DNA of 64,000 bases from contig WHVY01000004.1 of NCBI GenBank assembly GCA_022266195.1, positions 389,501 through 453,500 of the forward strand, given 5' to 3'. The notes beneath the pieces are model-generated. The model was not told where the DNA came from. It did not search any database and saw only the letters and a program-made list of their open reading frames with translations. Shown in pieces: positions 60,301-64,000 of this stretch. The DNA comes from Tetranychus cinnabarinus. Taxonomy: Eukaryota; Arthropoda; Arachnida; Trombidiformes; Tetranychidae. A program made the translations under genes and the position numbers. Positions within the stretch are counted from its first letter, which is position 1, and each line of letters opens with the position of its first letter.

Positions 60301-63162
60301 TGAAGGTTTTGCATTAGTTGAAACTTCTGAGAGAAATTGTTTATCGATGGAATTTCCTGATTTTTGAAAACTGAAATTTTCAATTTGTAATCGAAATTGT
60401 TGCATTTTTGCTCGAATGCTAAACACTTCTGAAGAAGAACTTTAAGTTTTCTCTATTTGATAACTGATTTTCATGAAGACTTTCATTTCTATAGAAAAGA
60501 AGAAAGAAAGATTCTGAAGAAAAGTCATTTCATGCTGTTGAAAGTCACGATTCATTCCATGGAAAGTAACAAGTTTATTAAGAAACATTTGACAGTTCAT
60601 TAGCATTCTCTTAATTTGAATATTATACTTTTACCTGTTCATGTGTTCAAAACAAAACAATTTGTGTTTTTGTTCCTTAAAACATCATTACCTTGAAAAA
60701 TTGGTTTACTTGATGATTTAATGATCAGTTAAAGAGTAACTTGAAGGAAAAGGTTTAAAAGTAAAAATCAAGTCACGTAATTGATTTTGTTTAATTTAGA
60801 TTAGATTAGCTTTTTTATGAATCAAATTCAATCTTTATTTTATTAACTTTTCTATTAACAAGCAAAGAGAGTAAAAATAAAAACAAAAACTTGAAACTGT
60901 GAGTTACCGATTCAGATGAAACTGTTGATAGTGTAATTCAATTTTGTTAAATGATTCAATGATTAGCTTTATTACTACGTTGAAGACGATTTTCACTTTA
61001 CACTTTTCAATTTTTGCCTTCAATTGTTTATATTTCATCCTAATTTAATTCAAGCCTCACTTTGAACTCCCAATCAATTGAAAGCAAGTTTTATTCAATT
61101 TACTCAATTTTCACAAATCATGAAAATCCAATTATTAATTGCACAGTTTGACCATAATTATCAGTCTTTTTGGGGTTCCTTGTATCTAAAGCTAAACAGG
61201 CAATACTTTGGCTTTCATGGTAAATGAAAAGCAATATGTATGAAGAACTGTAAATATTCAAGTTATCATTTATGATTGGAAACACAGAGATTGTCGAGAA
61301 TTGGTTTGGAAATGAATTCGAAACTTACATTTGATGAAAAATATTGACGCTATGACAAGTAAAACTGTTGTTATTGTCAGGATTGTTGCGACAATTATAA
61401 TTGGCAGATAACTTACACCTTCATGATTGATTGGTGGCTCTTTGGGCAACTCAACTGGATTATATGAGTAAATGTTGTTGGCCAATTTATTGTTACAATT
61501 TGTACTCGAGTGAGTGGACAATTTAACCTTATCTTGATGATCAAGCAAATCATTTGAATGTTGAAAGTGATTTACATGTTTACAGGGTTTATCACAAGGG
61601 TGACAGGCAGGAGTTAGAGTTGGTGATCCTGTTGGATAAGAGTTGCTTGGTTTGGTTGCAAAGCGAACGGTTGGTCGATGTTTCACTGACTTTACCGATT
61701 TCATGGGTAAAGTTGTTGATGTTGATGGATGAGAGGAGAGGAGGGAACAGTGATGGTAATGTGGATGTCCAGAGGTGGGTAAAAGGGTCAATGATGATGA
61801 TGAGGGTTGTGAGGTTGAACACAAGAAACACGGTTCATTTGGTGTTATCTCGAAGGGTTGTTGTTGGGAAAGACAATTGGTTGATATAAAGTGTTCAACA
61901 TCACTATTCCTGTTTGCAGTGTTTAACCTTTGCTTGTCCATTTTATGGCAACAGGAATCACAAAATGAATCCATAAATGGTGCTGATGGATAATGTTCAT
62001 GTTGATGAGGTTCAAGATGAGATAACAAGGTATCAGTTACTGGTACAGTTGTATTAGTTTCAACCGGACGTAAATGGTTAAAACTGTTTTCTGATAATCC
62101 TGGTGATGATGAAGGTTGATCATCTGTATCTACATCACTTGTCTGCAGTTGCTTTTGTTGATGGTGATGATGATGGTAATGTTGATAAGTAGGGTGTGAA
62201 TGATGATTTAGGTAGTGGTGACAAGAGATAAAATGATTGTTATTCTGGAGAGGGTGACTGAAATGAGATGAAAGATTATCAAGAGTTGAATTGGACTGTT
62301 GATGGGAATAGACTTGATTCTGATGGAGTTTACTTTCATCATTACATTGATCTTGAGTATTACCATTATTACCATTGAATTGATGATAACACACTTCCAA
62401 TGGATTAATAGTGATATGTTTATTGATTGGACAGTTAGGATCAACTGATGATGTTGCCGGTACTATTGGTTGCACTGATGTTGAGTCGAGTGTTGGGTTT
62501 CCAGGTTTTCCTGTTTTCACATTTGATTGCATTGAACCTTTTGAATCTTCGTAACTGACACTGGAAATTTCACTTTTATCCTTCAATGGTTCAATGTTTT
62601 CCCTGTTGATCGACATTAAAAGACTTTGATCAACTTGGATGAAACAGGCCGAGTCAATGTTTTCAATCAAAATTTCTTCTTCTTCTTCTTCTTCCTCGAC
62701 TTCATTTTCATCTTTTCCTTCAACAGTTTCATTACCATTCTCCTCTTCATGTTCATCACCATTTTCACTGCATTCAGTTGAACTAAAGTTTGTTACCTGA
62801 TTTATTGATTGTTGGTGTTGACAATGATGATGATGGTGATGATGAAGGTGATGGCCATGTTGATTGGAATGATAATGATTCCCTGGACAGTAGACTGGCG
62901 ATGAGTTACAAGAGTAAGGGTTAAGGTTATTCAATGGGACAGAAATGATTGAATGATCACCTTCAAAGTGAACCCTTTTACATTCATGGTTTGATACAAT
63001 TGGTGATGATGAAGATAATGATGAAGGTGATGACTCTTGGGTTTGTTGTTGTTGTTGATGTAAATGGTGTAATTGGTGTAATTGGTGTAATTGGCAGTTA
63101 TCTTGTTGATTAGGCATGACTTTGATTACGTGTAGGTCAGTATTGTTAATGGAGCAAACCAT
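6043..63162 (-). CDS. agrin: Agrin, transmembrane type (15 coding exons over 57 kb)
   Basis: Fifteen exons join in one frame, with matching intron phases and GT-AG borders, to give 5,814 nt (1,937 residues). The order is: a 611-residue N-terminus ending in a hydrophobic segment (about residues 586-610); a short Gln-rich stalk; five follistatin/Kazal units; a cysteine-rich insert; two laminin-type EGFs; a sixth follistatin unit; a Ser/Thr linker; LamG1; two EGFs; LamG2; and one EGF. The stretch YGCCSDG...LAGCPEVCNCN, then GLQCDRCKPGFW, then CEQMTGRCVCK, is closely agrin-like, as are GCLYRF in LamG1 and FNGAIQ in LamG2. Agrin is a heparan-sulfate proteoglycan of basement membranes and cell surfaces. 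No signal peptide is seen, so the product resembles vertebrate transmembrane agrin (type II). The SEA domain and the third LamG domain of vertebrate agrin are absent. Further alternative exons in the long introns cannot be excluded. Confidence 0.92.
6373..6762 (-). other. Agrin intron 14
   Basis: This is a 390-nt AT-rich intron with nothing further recognised. Confidence 0.7.
6763..6874 (-). CDS. agrin: Agrin exon 14: middle of LamG2
   Basis: The exon has 112 nt, enters in phase 2 and leaves in phase 0. It encodes SESKISIGEWHSVRITRNRK and LDQHSMVYGEAK. The donor is AAG|GTTGGT, weaker than the others in this gene. Confidence 0.85.
6958..6975 (-). CDS. agrin: Agrin exon 13: 18-nt microexon in LamG2
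   Basis: TTCAAG acceptor, 18 nt, then GTAAGT donor. In phase 2 it supplies (S)GLVTLR, matching the G..LRS strand that laminin-G domains have at this point. AG at 6976-6977 is the first AG after the pyrimidine tract. Because 18 is a multiple of three, skipping it leaves the frame open. It is too short for normal gene finders. Confidence 0.7.
6976..7317 (-). other. Agrin intron 12
   Basis: This is a 342-nt intron whose 3' end has a pyrimidine tract, a CTAAC branch-like motif and the acceptor TTCAAG of the 18-nt exon 13. Confidence 0.6.
7318..7567 (-). CDS. agrin: Agrin exon 12: first part of LamG2
   Basis: The exon has 250 nt, enters in phase 1 and leaves in phase 2 (GAAAG|GTAAGC). It encodes FIIEIWFLSRDINGLLFYNG, KGDFISLNIVD and QFSFNLGSINPSE, the first strands of a laminin-G domain. 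Confidence 0.9.
7568..8352 (-). other. Agrin intron 11
   Basis: This is a 785-nt AT-rich intron with nothing further recognised. Confidence 0.7.
8353..9018 (-). CDS. agrin: Agrin exon 11: rest of LamG1 and two EGF domains
   Basis: The exon has 666 nt, phase 1 to 1, with acceptor TTAATAG and donor GTAATT. It completes LamG1 (HIEFRYDLGSGMVILRSKEP through FIGCLYRFNVD). It then gives EGF1 (CHNGGTCLPL...CKCKPGYTGETC) and EGF2 (NNPCIKDTVC...FSCFCPQDDN). This is the usual agrin order up to this point. Confidence 0.92.
9019..9330 (-). other. Agrin intron 10
   Basis: This is a 312-nt AT-rich intron with nothing further recognised. Confidence 0.7.
9331..10056 (-). CDS. agrin: Agrin exon 10: follistatin unit 6, Ser/Thr linker, start of LamG1
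   Basis: The exon has 726 nt, phase 1 to 1, with acceptor ATTTCAG and donor GTAAAC. It starts with the follistatin unit that follows the laminin-EGFs in agrin (CLFGAKCESLDEGGSRC, VCSSDGTIFPNECQL). A linker of about 110 residues rich in Asn, Ser, Thr and Pro, with a long Ser run, replaces the SEA domain and its neighbouring EGF. LamG1 begins at PGFLGNSLIELPRLQAYSRL and contains VSGEGDF, a possible glycosaminoglycan site. Confidence 0.92.
10163..10306 (-). CDS. agrin: Agrin exon 9: laminin-EGF unit 2
   Basis: The exon has 144 nt, phase 1 to 1, with acceptor GTAAACAG and donor GTAAGA. It encodes CSCNKNGSVRGDCEQMTGRC, CKQGLQGVKCDIC and PQGCTH, a complete laminin-type EGF very close to the second one of vertebrate agrin. 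Confidence 0.92.
10307..11988 (-). other. Agrin intron 8 with decayed coding-like plus-strand stretch
   Basis: This is a 1.68-kb intron. Around 11640-11920 on the plus strand there is a broken coding-like reading (KAREKICNDIDHLDKKN, then SLHELENLPKALAQV in a shifted frame). It may be a relic of a retrocopy or transposon. I could not identify its source. Confidence 0.35.
11989..12066 (-). CDS. agrin: Agrin exon 8: rest of laminin-EGF unit 1
   Basis: The exon has 78 nt, phase 1 to 1, with acceptor TAACCAG and donor GTAAGT. It encodes GLQCDRCKPGFWGLHKISEG and NNGCI, closing the laminin-type EGF opened in exon 7. Confidence 0.92.
12067..12448 (-). other. Agrin intron 7
   Basis: This is a 382-nt AT-rich intron with nothing further recognised. 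Confidence 0.7.
12449..13111 (-). CDS. agrin: Agrin exon 7: Ser linker, follistatin unit 5, cysteine-rich insert, start of laminin-EGF 1
   Basis: The exon has 663 nt, phase 1 to 1, with acceptor CAATCAG and donor GTAAGT. It begins with a Ser/Pro/Thr linker, then follistatin unit 5 (CRFGGVCDYD...VCGSDGRLYENECKLQ). A segment with CGDGPGAKICPAFSYCQKDG and KCCPDV follows; it looks like a lustrin-type cysteine-rich module and is not a standard agrin domain. The exon then returns to agrin-specific sequence, YGCCSDG and LAGCPEVCNCNKLGS. Confidence 0.9.
13112..13553 (-). other. Agrin intron 6
   Basis: This is a 442-nt AT-rich intron with nothing further recognised. Confidence 0.7.
13554..13878 (-). 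CDS. agrin: Agrin exon 6: rest of follistatin unit 3 and unit 4
   Basis: The exon has 325 nt, phase 0 to 1, with acceptor TGGATAG and donor GTGAGT at 13553-13548. It encodes EKDPVCGSDGLNYLNECQL, then CSNVHCKYGAHC, CVCPKDCPS and the Kazal core PVCSTDGYTYANECQMRLTAC. Confidence 0.9.
14240..14359 (+). CDS. Short membrane-protein frame in the TIR element (39 aa)
   Basis: ATG 14240 to TAA 14359 encodes MDPETYKNIIKILL, a hydrophobic Ile/Leu/Val helix, then FRTFYRP-like basic sequence. It overlaps the start of the TBP-like frame in another frame. It may be fortuitous; support is only a good start codon and a clean transmembrane helix at the front of the element. Confidence 0.25.
   Translation: MDPETYKNIIKILLVLIIIIVLFLRTFYRPTSECVIKLA
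14298..14818 (+). pseudogene. TATA-binding-protein-like gene, broken, inside the TIR element
   Basis: Read in order, the plus strand gives both repeats of a TBP core. Repeat 1: RFNARIIKKKGVFLVFGSGK then VIATGFK, aligning with the family's RFAAVIMRI..TALIFSSGKMVCTGAK (14445-14523). The linker to repeat 2 reads VNFIKTVNI...FYPFAFM. After a one-base shift at a T6 run (about 14633-14638), ESSKDANYEPEIYPAVYI matches the SSYEPELFPGLIY motif. Then LTLIYYSTGSAI, a TGA, and TGAKELSQIDGALVEFTKRV match LLIFVSGKVVLTGAK and the last helix. Lesions are the frameshift, a TAA at about 14693 and a TGA at about 14742. TBP binds the TATA box minor groove to nucleate transcription. The copy is strongly diverged from a cellular TBP, which suggests a separate lineage rather than a recent host copy. 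The family call rests on ordered motif matches; no search was run. Confidence 0.72.
14755..15099 (+). CDS. Lys/Glu-rich coiled-coil frame downstream of the TBP-like relic
   Basis: The frame is open from 14755; the first ATG in frame is at 14884, giving 71 residues to the TAG at 15099. The sequence is heptad-like and strongly charged (EVKRYKKELKELGMKVN, KKVEKLYEEKTKHKEMLSKR). Its upstream open part overlaps the end of the TBP-like reading by a frameshift, so it may be the C-terminal extension of that protein rather than a separate gene. A TATATAAG motif sits at 14815-14822. No family is recognised. Confidence 0.4.
   Translation, partial: RAFTDRWRPCRVYETCSPDEYIRGNDETNKDKVKTVVKAVLYNMLKNGIDQNGYQEVKRYKKELKELGMKVNSEAKKVEKLYEEKTKHKEMLSKRFAEYALKELKRIRKVSQDV
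16590..17700 (-). pseudogene. Decayed charged protein with a C2H2 zinc finger
   Basis: On the minus strand, three frames give a Lys/Glu/Ser-rich protein: 17684-17499 (SEKSELNTEKDETDGK...), 17391-17191 (MENAIKTSIQTFKNKVNLKA) and 17234 onward. The last frame passes a single in-frame TAA (16904-16902) into KKESHSSKKIKQKTSGLK and a C2H2 zinc finger, C-RTEPG-C-TYVETGAHNLPR-H-AKNN-H, ending at a TAG (16692-16690). Further coding-like sequence (EQMQRIWYDQQNRWQKQ) continues to about 16590. Frameshifts and stops show it is broken. It could be a retroelement ORF1, a transposon accessory protein or a zinc-finger pseudogene. Confidence 0.45.
18120..18468 (+). pseudogene. Relic of a SWIM-type zinc-finger transposon protein
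   Basis: The clearest part is 18313-18468, MGSCAHIIAAIFYATIGWRK followed by ELPHIEEYG, ending in TGA. The C-A-H plus hydrophobic helix matches the second half of a SWIM zinc finger as found in MULE-like and related transposases. The upstream part (about 18153-18300: FNCTHRCLAEAHKIFNG, VKYYSVAIKGGEQW) is in other frames with stops. It is decayed and only a C-terminal fragment is visible. Confidence 0.4.
19268..20576 (+). mobile_element. DD37E mariner transposon with matching inverted repeats
   Basis: Terminal inverted repeats of 38 nt lie at 19268-19305 and 20539-20576 (AAGGGTGCNCAAGAAGTAAA...), with two mismatches. TA dinucleotides flank both ends (19266-19267 and 20577-20578), the expected mariner target. 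The single interior gene is an apparently full-length transposase. The near-identity of the repeats and the intact frame suggest a recent insertion. Confidence 0.92.
19381..20460 (+). CDS. DD37E mariner transposase (359 aa, intact)
   Basis: The enzyme would bind the 38-bp inverted repeats and cut and paste the element into TA sites. The N-terminal 120 residues form the helix-turn-helix DNA-binding region, with a GRPR-type motif at LPGRPRSVS. The catalytic triad is D163 (MDDETY), D257 (FWPDMATCH) and E295 (ARPIEKFW), with 37 residues between the second Asp and the Glu; hence DD37E, as in the mosquito-type ITm branch. LPQARPIE is typical of that branch, while Tc1 has SPDLNPIE. No stop or frameshift is seen. 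The start at 19381 is the first ATG; a second in-frame ATG (MQRQKN) 14 codons on could be the true start. Confidence 0.9.
   Translation: MHYFNPFFAYFFNMQRQKNQFLAQRICAFFVNNDCDRKKTYDHFKCENIPQQRIRRIIDRFNLRGSSEYCKLPGRPRSVSIPTVKRKIEKTLLNNPLRSDNDHASRLNLARSTFRFVKKELGFKTYRQETAPKYRKNQESRCKTGANKIYRKFTKDKVIIMDDETYVPTNVDQIPGKRFYNCKDKSNVDNAVRFKSKEKFFDKFLVWQAIDSLGNVSEPFVTKGTMNADTYRCVIELYLIPFIDKFHDRKNVLFWPDMATCHYAKSVTDYLDSQGIEYVKKSDNTPNLPQARPIEKFWAICKAKIKKLNKNLKTIECFTKHWEKVSDEVAKASGANLMRDLKKKLRLVARNGVFGPLKF
21188..21282 (-). CDS. agrin: Agrin exon 5: first half of follistatin unit 3
   Basis: The exon has 95 nt and enters in phase 1 and leaves in phase 0 (CAG|GTAAGC). It encodes GCDNVHCQFYSNCDITE and CHCPKNCSQ, and is completed by the Kazal core at the start of exon 6. 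The preceding intron is only 81 nt. Confidence 0.88.
21364..21582 (-). CDS. agrin: Agrin exon 4: follistatin/Kazal unit 2
   Basis: The exon has 219 nt, phase 1 to 1, with acceptor TTTTTAG and donor GTAATT. It encodes ETNACGSIKCDNETICIQ, CSCPSC and the Kazal core PVCASDGLFYTNECVLRRESC. It joins exon 3 across a 22.6-kb intron with matching phase. Confidence 0.9.
26240..26751. repeat. Inverted-repeat element (512 bp)
   Basis: The left end TACAGGGCT...ACTTCTCGTTTTAT is matched by the inverted right end ATAAAACGTGAAGTTCTTGA then GCCCTGTA. The interior contains the aggtcatt-type motif (TTGACTTCCAAACGACT) shared with the 52.8-kb repeat. It has no coding capacity and looks like a MITE. Confidence 0.6.
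30547..31143 (+). pseudogene. DD37E transposase, N-terminal part (broken)
   Basis: The frame opens at ATG 30547 (MAEKHKKRTFC) and is continuous to 30990. A frameshift follows and the reading resumes as KIIVMDDETYV, then FNPKEKFSSKYLVWQAID up to the insertion point. It carries the HTH region and the first catalytic Asp. Confidence 0.8.
31602..31831 (+). repeat. Copia 5' LTR (230 bp)
   Basis: It begins AATTGGTAACAATG and ends ATATTAACCAACT, with imperfect inverted termini. It appears identical to 35634-35863. Confidence 0.9.
31836..35621 (+). CDS. Copia gag-pol polyprotein, one in-frame TAG
   Basis: The 1,262-codon frame starts at ATG 31836, inside the primer-binding site, and ends at TGA 35621. 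In order: a gag region (LIDKFNGTDFSSWKFKM); a CCHC knuckle (CYNCQEKGHYKRDC); an aspartic protease (WIIDSGASNHM); the pre-integrase zinc region (LWHLRYGHLNYD, CKGCLKGK); an integrase core (HSDICGP, RTDNGREYCS, NGVAERMNRTLRE); reverse transcriptase (DVKTAYLNG, YVDDLLIFG near 34671); and RNase H (GYSDADFASS, ALSTAEAEYIA, YEDNQCAIAL). The only lesion is a TAG at 32178-32180 within gag, in the same frame on both sides. It could be a point mutation or a suppressed stop. All enzymatic motifs look intact. Confidence 0.92.
35634..35863 (+). repeat. Copia 3' LTR (230 bp)
   Basis: Direct copy of 31602-31831, placed right after the purine tract and followed by the CAATT target duplication. Confidence 0.9.
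35974..36390 (+). pseudogene. DD37E transposase, C-terminal part (broken)
   Basis: After the nested insertion the reading continues as GVVFWPDLTSAHYQIDVLKY, a TAA, then IIPQAQPIEKFFTICKSEY, carrying the second Asp and the Glu. Stops and shifts show decay. Confidence 0.75.
36700..36790 (-). repeat. Isolated end resembling the TBP-element inverted repeat
   Basis: Read on the minus strand, TAGTAGTTATAAAAAGTCCG then TTTCTGGACTCAACTCGTCC closely follows the left end of the element at 14149 (AGTAGTAATAAAAAGTCCGG...CTGGATCAACTTGTCC). The opposite end was not found, so this is a fragment. Confidence 0.55.
43765..44058 (-). CDS. Unrecognised open frame in agrin intron 3, possible nested exon
   Basis: The frame from ATG 44058 reads MRHFIIYIMKDDLFLHRPRL, then QKKIIDFLSKDKNLKNLLA and EANLMINFYNDT. 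A GTATGT at 43822-43817 would be a good donor after NDT (phase 0). The composition is more protein-like than most intronic frames here. The phase does not fit the agrin exons on either side, so it would have to be a separate nested gene. No family is recognised. Confidence 0.25.
   Translation of the reverse strand: MRHFIIYIMKDDLFLHRPRLTSEQESIVNCISVGSSSSRNSISKQKKIIDFLSKDKNLKNLLAITFAVEANLMINFYNDTVCDFLSNLYVDIFIRRN
44168..44392 (-). CDS. agrin: Agrin exon 3: follistatin/Kazal unit 1
   Basis: The exon has 225 nt, phase 1 to 1, with acceptor AAATAG and donor GTAAGT. It joins as G|GA to give GICSCAFGGYC, followed by the Kazal core C...PICANDNKTYSNQCQLNFTSC...YKGKC. N-glycosylation sequons NKT and NFT are present. 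Confidence 0.9.
47236..47730. repeat. Inverted-repeat element with arms of about 170 bp
   Basis: The left arm (TTTTTTTCATTTTACGACTG, ...AGAACGGTTAGTACTACAGAC, ...TTGACATTTAAAGGTCATTTTCT) is matched by the inverted right arm ending CAAACAGGCGTAAAATGAAA. No coding capacity; a foldback MITE. Confidence 0.75.
50170..50430. repeat. Element end near 50.4 kb, AAAAGTCC type
   Basis: On the minus strand, AGTAGCTATCAAAAGTCCTG then CTCTGGGACA (about 50419-50390) resembles the 57.75/58.65-kb inverted repeat and, less closely, that of the 14149 element. The partner end is not visible. Confidence 0.4.
52606..53221. repeat. Repeat related to the 47.2-kb and 26.2-kb elements
   Basis: The left end ACGGGCGTTTTTTATCCTGT then ACGCCTGTTTGCAGTCATAACTCACGAACGG follows the 47.2-kb arms. 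The right end ATAAAACGAGAAGTAAATGC ... CCCTGTA follows the 26.2-kb ends. It appears to be a fuller or mosaic family member without coding capacity. Confidence 0.6.
57002..57543. repeat. 542-bp near-perfect inverted repeat (foldback element)
   Basis: Arms of roughly 210 bp begin ACAAGGGGTCGGCATGAAGT and end with the inverse, ACTTCATGCCGACCCCTTGT, separated by about 110 bp. The arms differ at a few positions only. No gene is inside. The long arms could form a stable hairpin in the agrin pre-mRNA. Confidence 0.85.
57750..58655. mobile_element. Decayed inverted-repeat-bounded element
   Basis: The left end AAAAGACCTACTTAGGGACA then ACTTGTCC (about 57757-57784) is matched by the inverted right end GACAAGTTGTCCCAAAGTAG then GACTTTT (about 58624-58650). 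The interior has short broken frames (58031-58249, MEYLDQLCPKYCFMRTD...) that I cannot assign. The end design, AAAAGTCC followed by GG.CAACTTGTCC, is shared with the 14149 element. Confidence 0.5.
60297..60425 (-). CDS. agrin: Agrin exon 2: juxtamembrane stalk
   Basis: The exon is 129 nt, phase 1 to phase 1, and encodes LFSIRAKMQQFRLQIENFSF and KSGNSIDKQFLSEVSTNAKPST. It is helical and Gln-rich and may form a short coiled-coil stalk. The acceptor is a tandem CAGAAG; only the second AG keeps the frame open (see findings). The donor is GTAAAA. Confidence 0.75.
60426..61328 (-). other. Agrin intron 1
   Basis: This is a 903-nt AT-rich intron. I see no exon, repeat or RNA gene in it. Confidence 0.7.
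61329..63162 (-). CDS. agrin: Agrin exon 1: long low-complexity N-terminus and transmembrane segment
   Basis: Translation starts at the ATG 63162 (MVCSINNTDL); an in-frame TAA lies upstream, and the 30 bases before this ATG contain no other in-frame ATG. The 611 residues are rich in His, Gln, Ser and Asn, with HQL repeats, His runs, a Glu run (about 62655-62705) and polar stretches. They contain a few Cys-Pro motifs near CHPCDKPC. The exon ends with YLPIIIVATILTITTVLLV and IASIFFIK, a single hydrophobic helix, then T|GTAAGT (phase 1). There is no signal peptide at the start. Lys/Arg residues follow the helix, which would favour the opposite topology under the positive-inside rule, so the orientation is inferred from the extracellular domains downstream. 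Confidence 0.8.
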
Positions 63163-64000
63163 TTTATCCAGTAAACAATCACATAATAACAAACATTACG
63201 ATTAATAAATATTGCCATGAAATATAAACAAATGTTGAAGACTCACAGAACCGGTTAAAGTTGAAATGATGAACTTTACTGTTTAACTTGAAATAATGTA
63301 TTACTTTAAATTGACCGCCACTTGTAGTGTTTCAGTTTGTTTGTTTGTCAATTTTATTAATACATGGAGGCAAGATTAAATATTAATAAGCATTATTTTG
63401 ATAAACTTTTATAACGGGGCAAAAATTGTAACAAGGCAATTGGCAATGGTAATAATAGGTATAAATGTTTCCCATCATGCAACAACATTATTAAAAAGAG
63501 AGGATTAAAGGTACCGGTCGATTTGAATCAATGGCTGATAATGATAATAAAGTGAATCAATTGACTGTTTCAGTGAAAATGAAGCAGAAAAAGTTTCATG
63601 TAAAAAGATTGTATTGATAAAAACTAAGCTGCATGATAAACAAGGTAAGACTCGGAGTTTTTTTGGGTCTCTCTATTTTTTGCTTCTCTCTCGTTCTCTC
63701 TTCTTTTCTCTTCTTTGGATCTTCTTTTTGTTCCGTTGATTACGTCGACTCAACAGATTCACTGGAGCAATATAAATGTTATATTATTTTATATTAAGGT
63801 AAATACTGATGCTTTAAAGGCATGCTCATCATTATCATTGGTTATATCATTGTAAAGAACCTGGATTTAACTGGCAAATTAAACTTGTATTTTATTAAAT
63901 TAAACCAGAAAAGGTGGTTGAGAGATATTAAGAGAAATGGGACTTGAGTGGTTATAAAATTACATTCAATTGAACTGGTACATTTGTAATGATAACAATT
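63163..64000. other. Agrin upstream region
   Basis: This AT-rich sequence lies upstream of the agrin start codon. It has a pyrimidine-rich tract at about 63660-63730 (TCTCTCTCGTTCTCTCTTC). It probably contains the 5' untranslated region and promoter. No gene is seen. Confidence 0.5.

Noticed and set aside
61640..61700. HRPTVRF in agrin exon 1 as a protein-phosphatase-1 docking motif
   Set aside because: The spacing does not fit the RVxF consensus strictly and the region is low-complexity.
61554..61993. Plus-strand frames opposite agrin exon 1
   Set aside because: Shadows of the repetitive antisense sequence of the agrin N-terminal exon.

Overview
The window is eukaryotic and AT-rich, with short GT-AG introns in some genes and very long ones in another. 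It looks arthropod, probably a chelicerate and plausibly an acariform mite. The basis is a Pasha (DGCR8) gene, an HR96-like nuclear receptor, an agrin gene and DD37E-type mariner transposons. The species assignment is inference.

Layout. Bases 1-843 (minus strand) hold the 5' part of pasha, the Drosha partner in microRNA processing; it runs off the left edge. A small two-exon plus-strand gene of unknown function lies between pasha and the next gene. Bases 1609-4249 (minus) encode a four-exon nuclear receptor with a GYNFD/TCEPCKYFF DNA-binding domain. Bases 6043-63162 (minus) are one agrin gene of 57 kb. I could join it into 15 phase-consistent exons, 5,814 nt and 1,937 residues: a 611-residue first coding exon ending in a transmembrane segment, a short stalk, five follistatin/Kazal units, a cysteine-rich insert, two laminin-EGF units, a sixth follistatin unit, LamG1, two EGFs, LamG2 and a final EGF. 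It is a transmembrane-type agrin without the third LamG domain.

The agrin introns have collected mobile DNA. The 7.3-kb intron 5 holds a 1.19-kb inverted-repeat element (14149-15337) that carries a broken TATA-binding-protein-like gene, followed by a zinc-finger relic, a SWIM-domain relic and an apparently intact DD37E mariner (19268-20576). The 22.6-kb intron 3 holds a three-level nest: a decayed DD37E mariner (30421-36486), inside it a probable solo LTR (31144-35968), and inside that a Copia retrotransposon with matching LTRs (31602-35863) whose gag-pol frame has a single in-frame TAG. Several non-coding inverted-repeat elements lie at 26.2, 47.2, 52.6 and 57.0 kb.

The most unusual item is the TBP-like sequence inside a terminal-inverted-repeat element. 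Ends resembling that element recur at about 36.75, 50.4 and 57.75-58.65 kb, which suggests a dispersed family. All calls were made by eye from the sequence; no database search was run.
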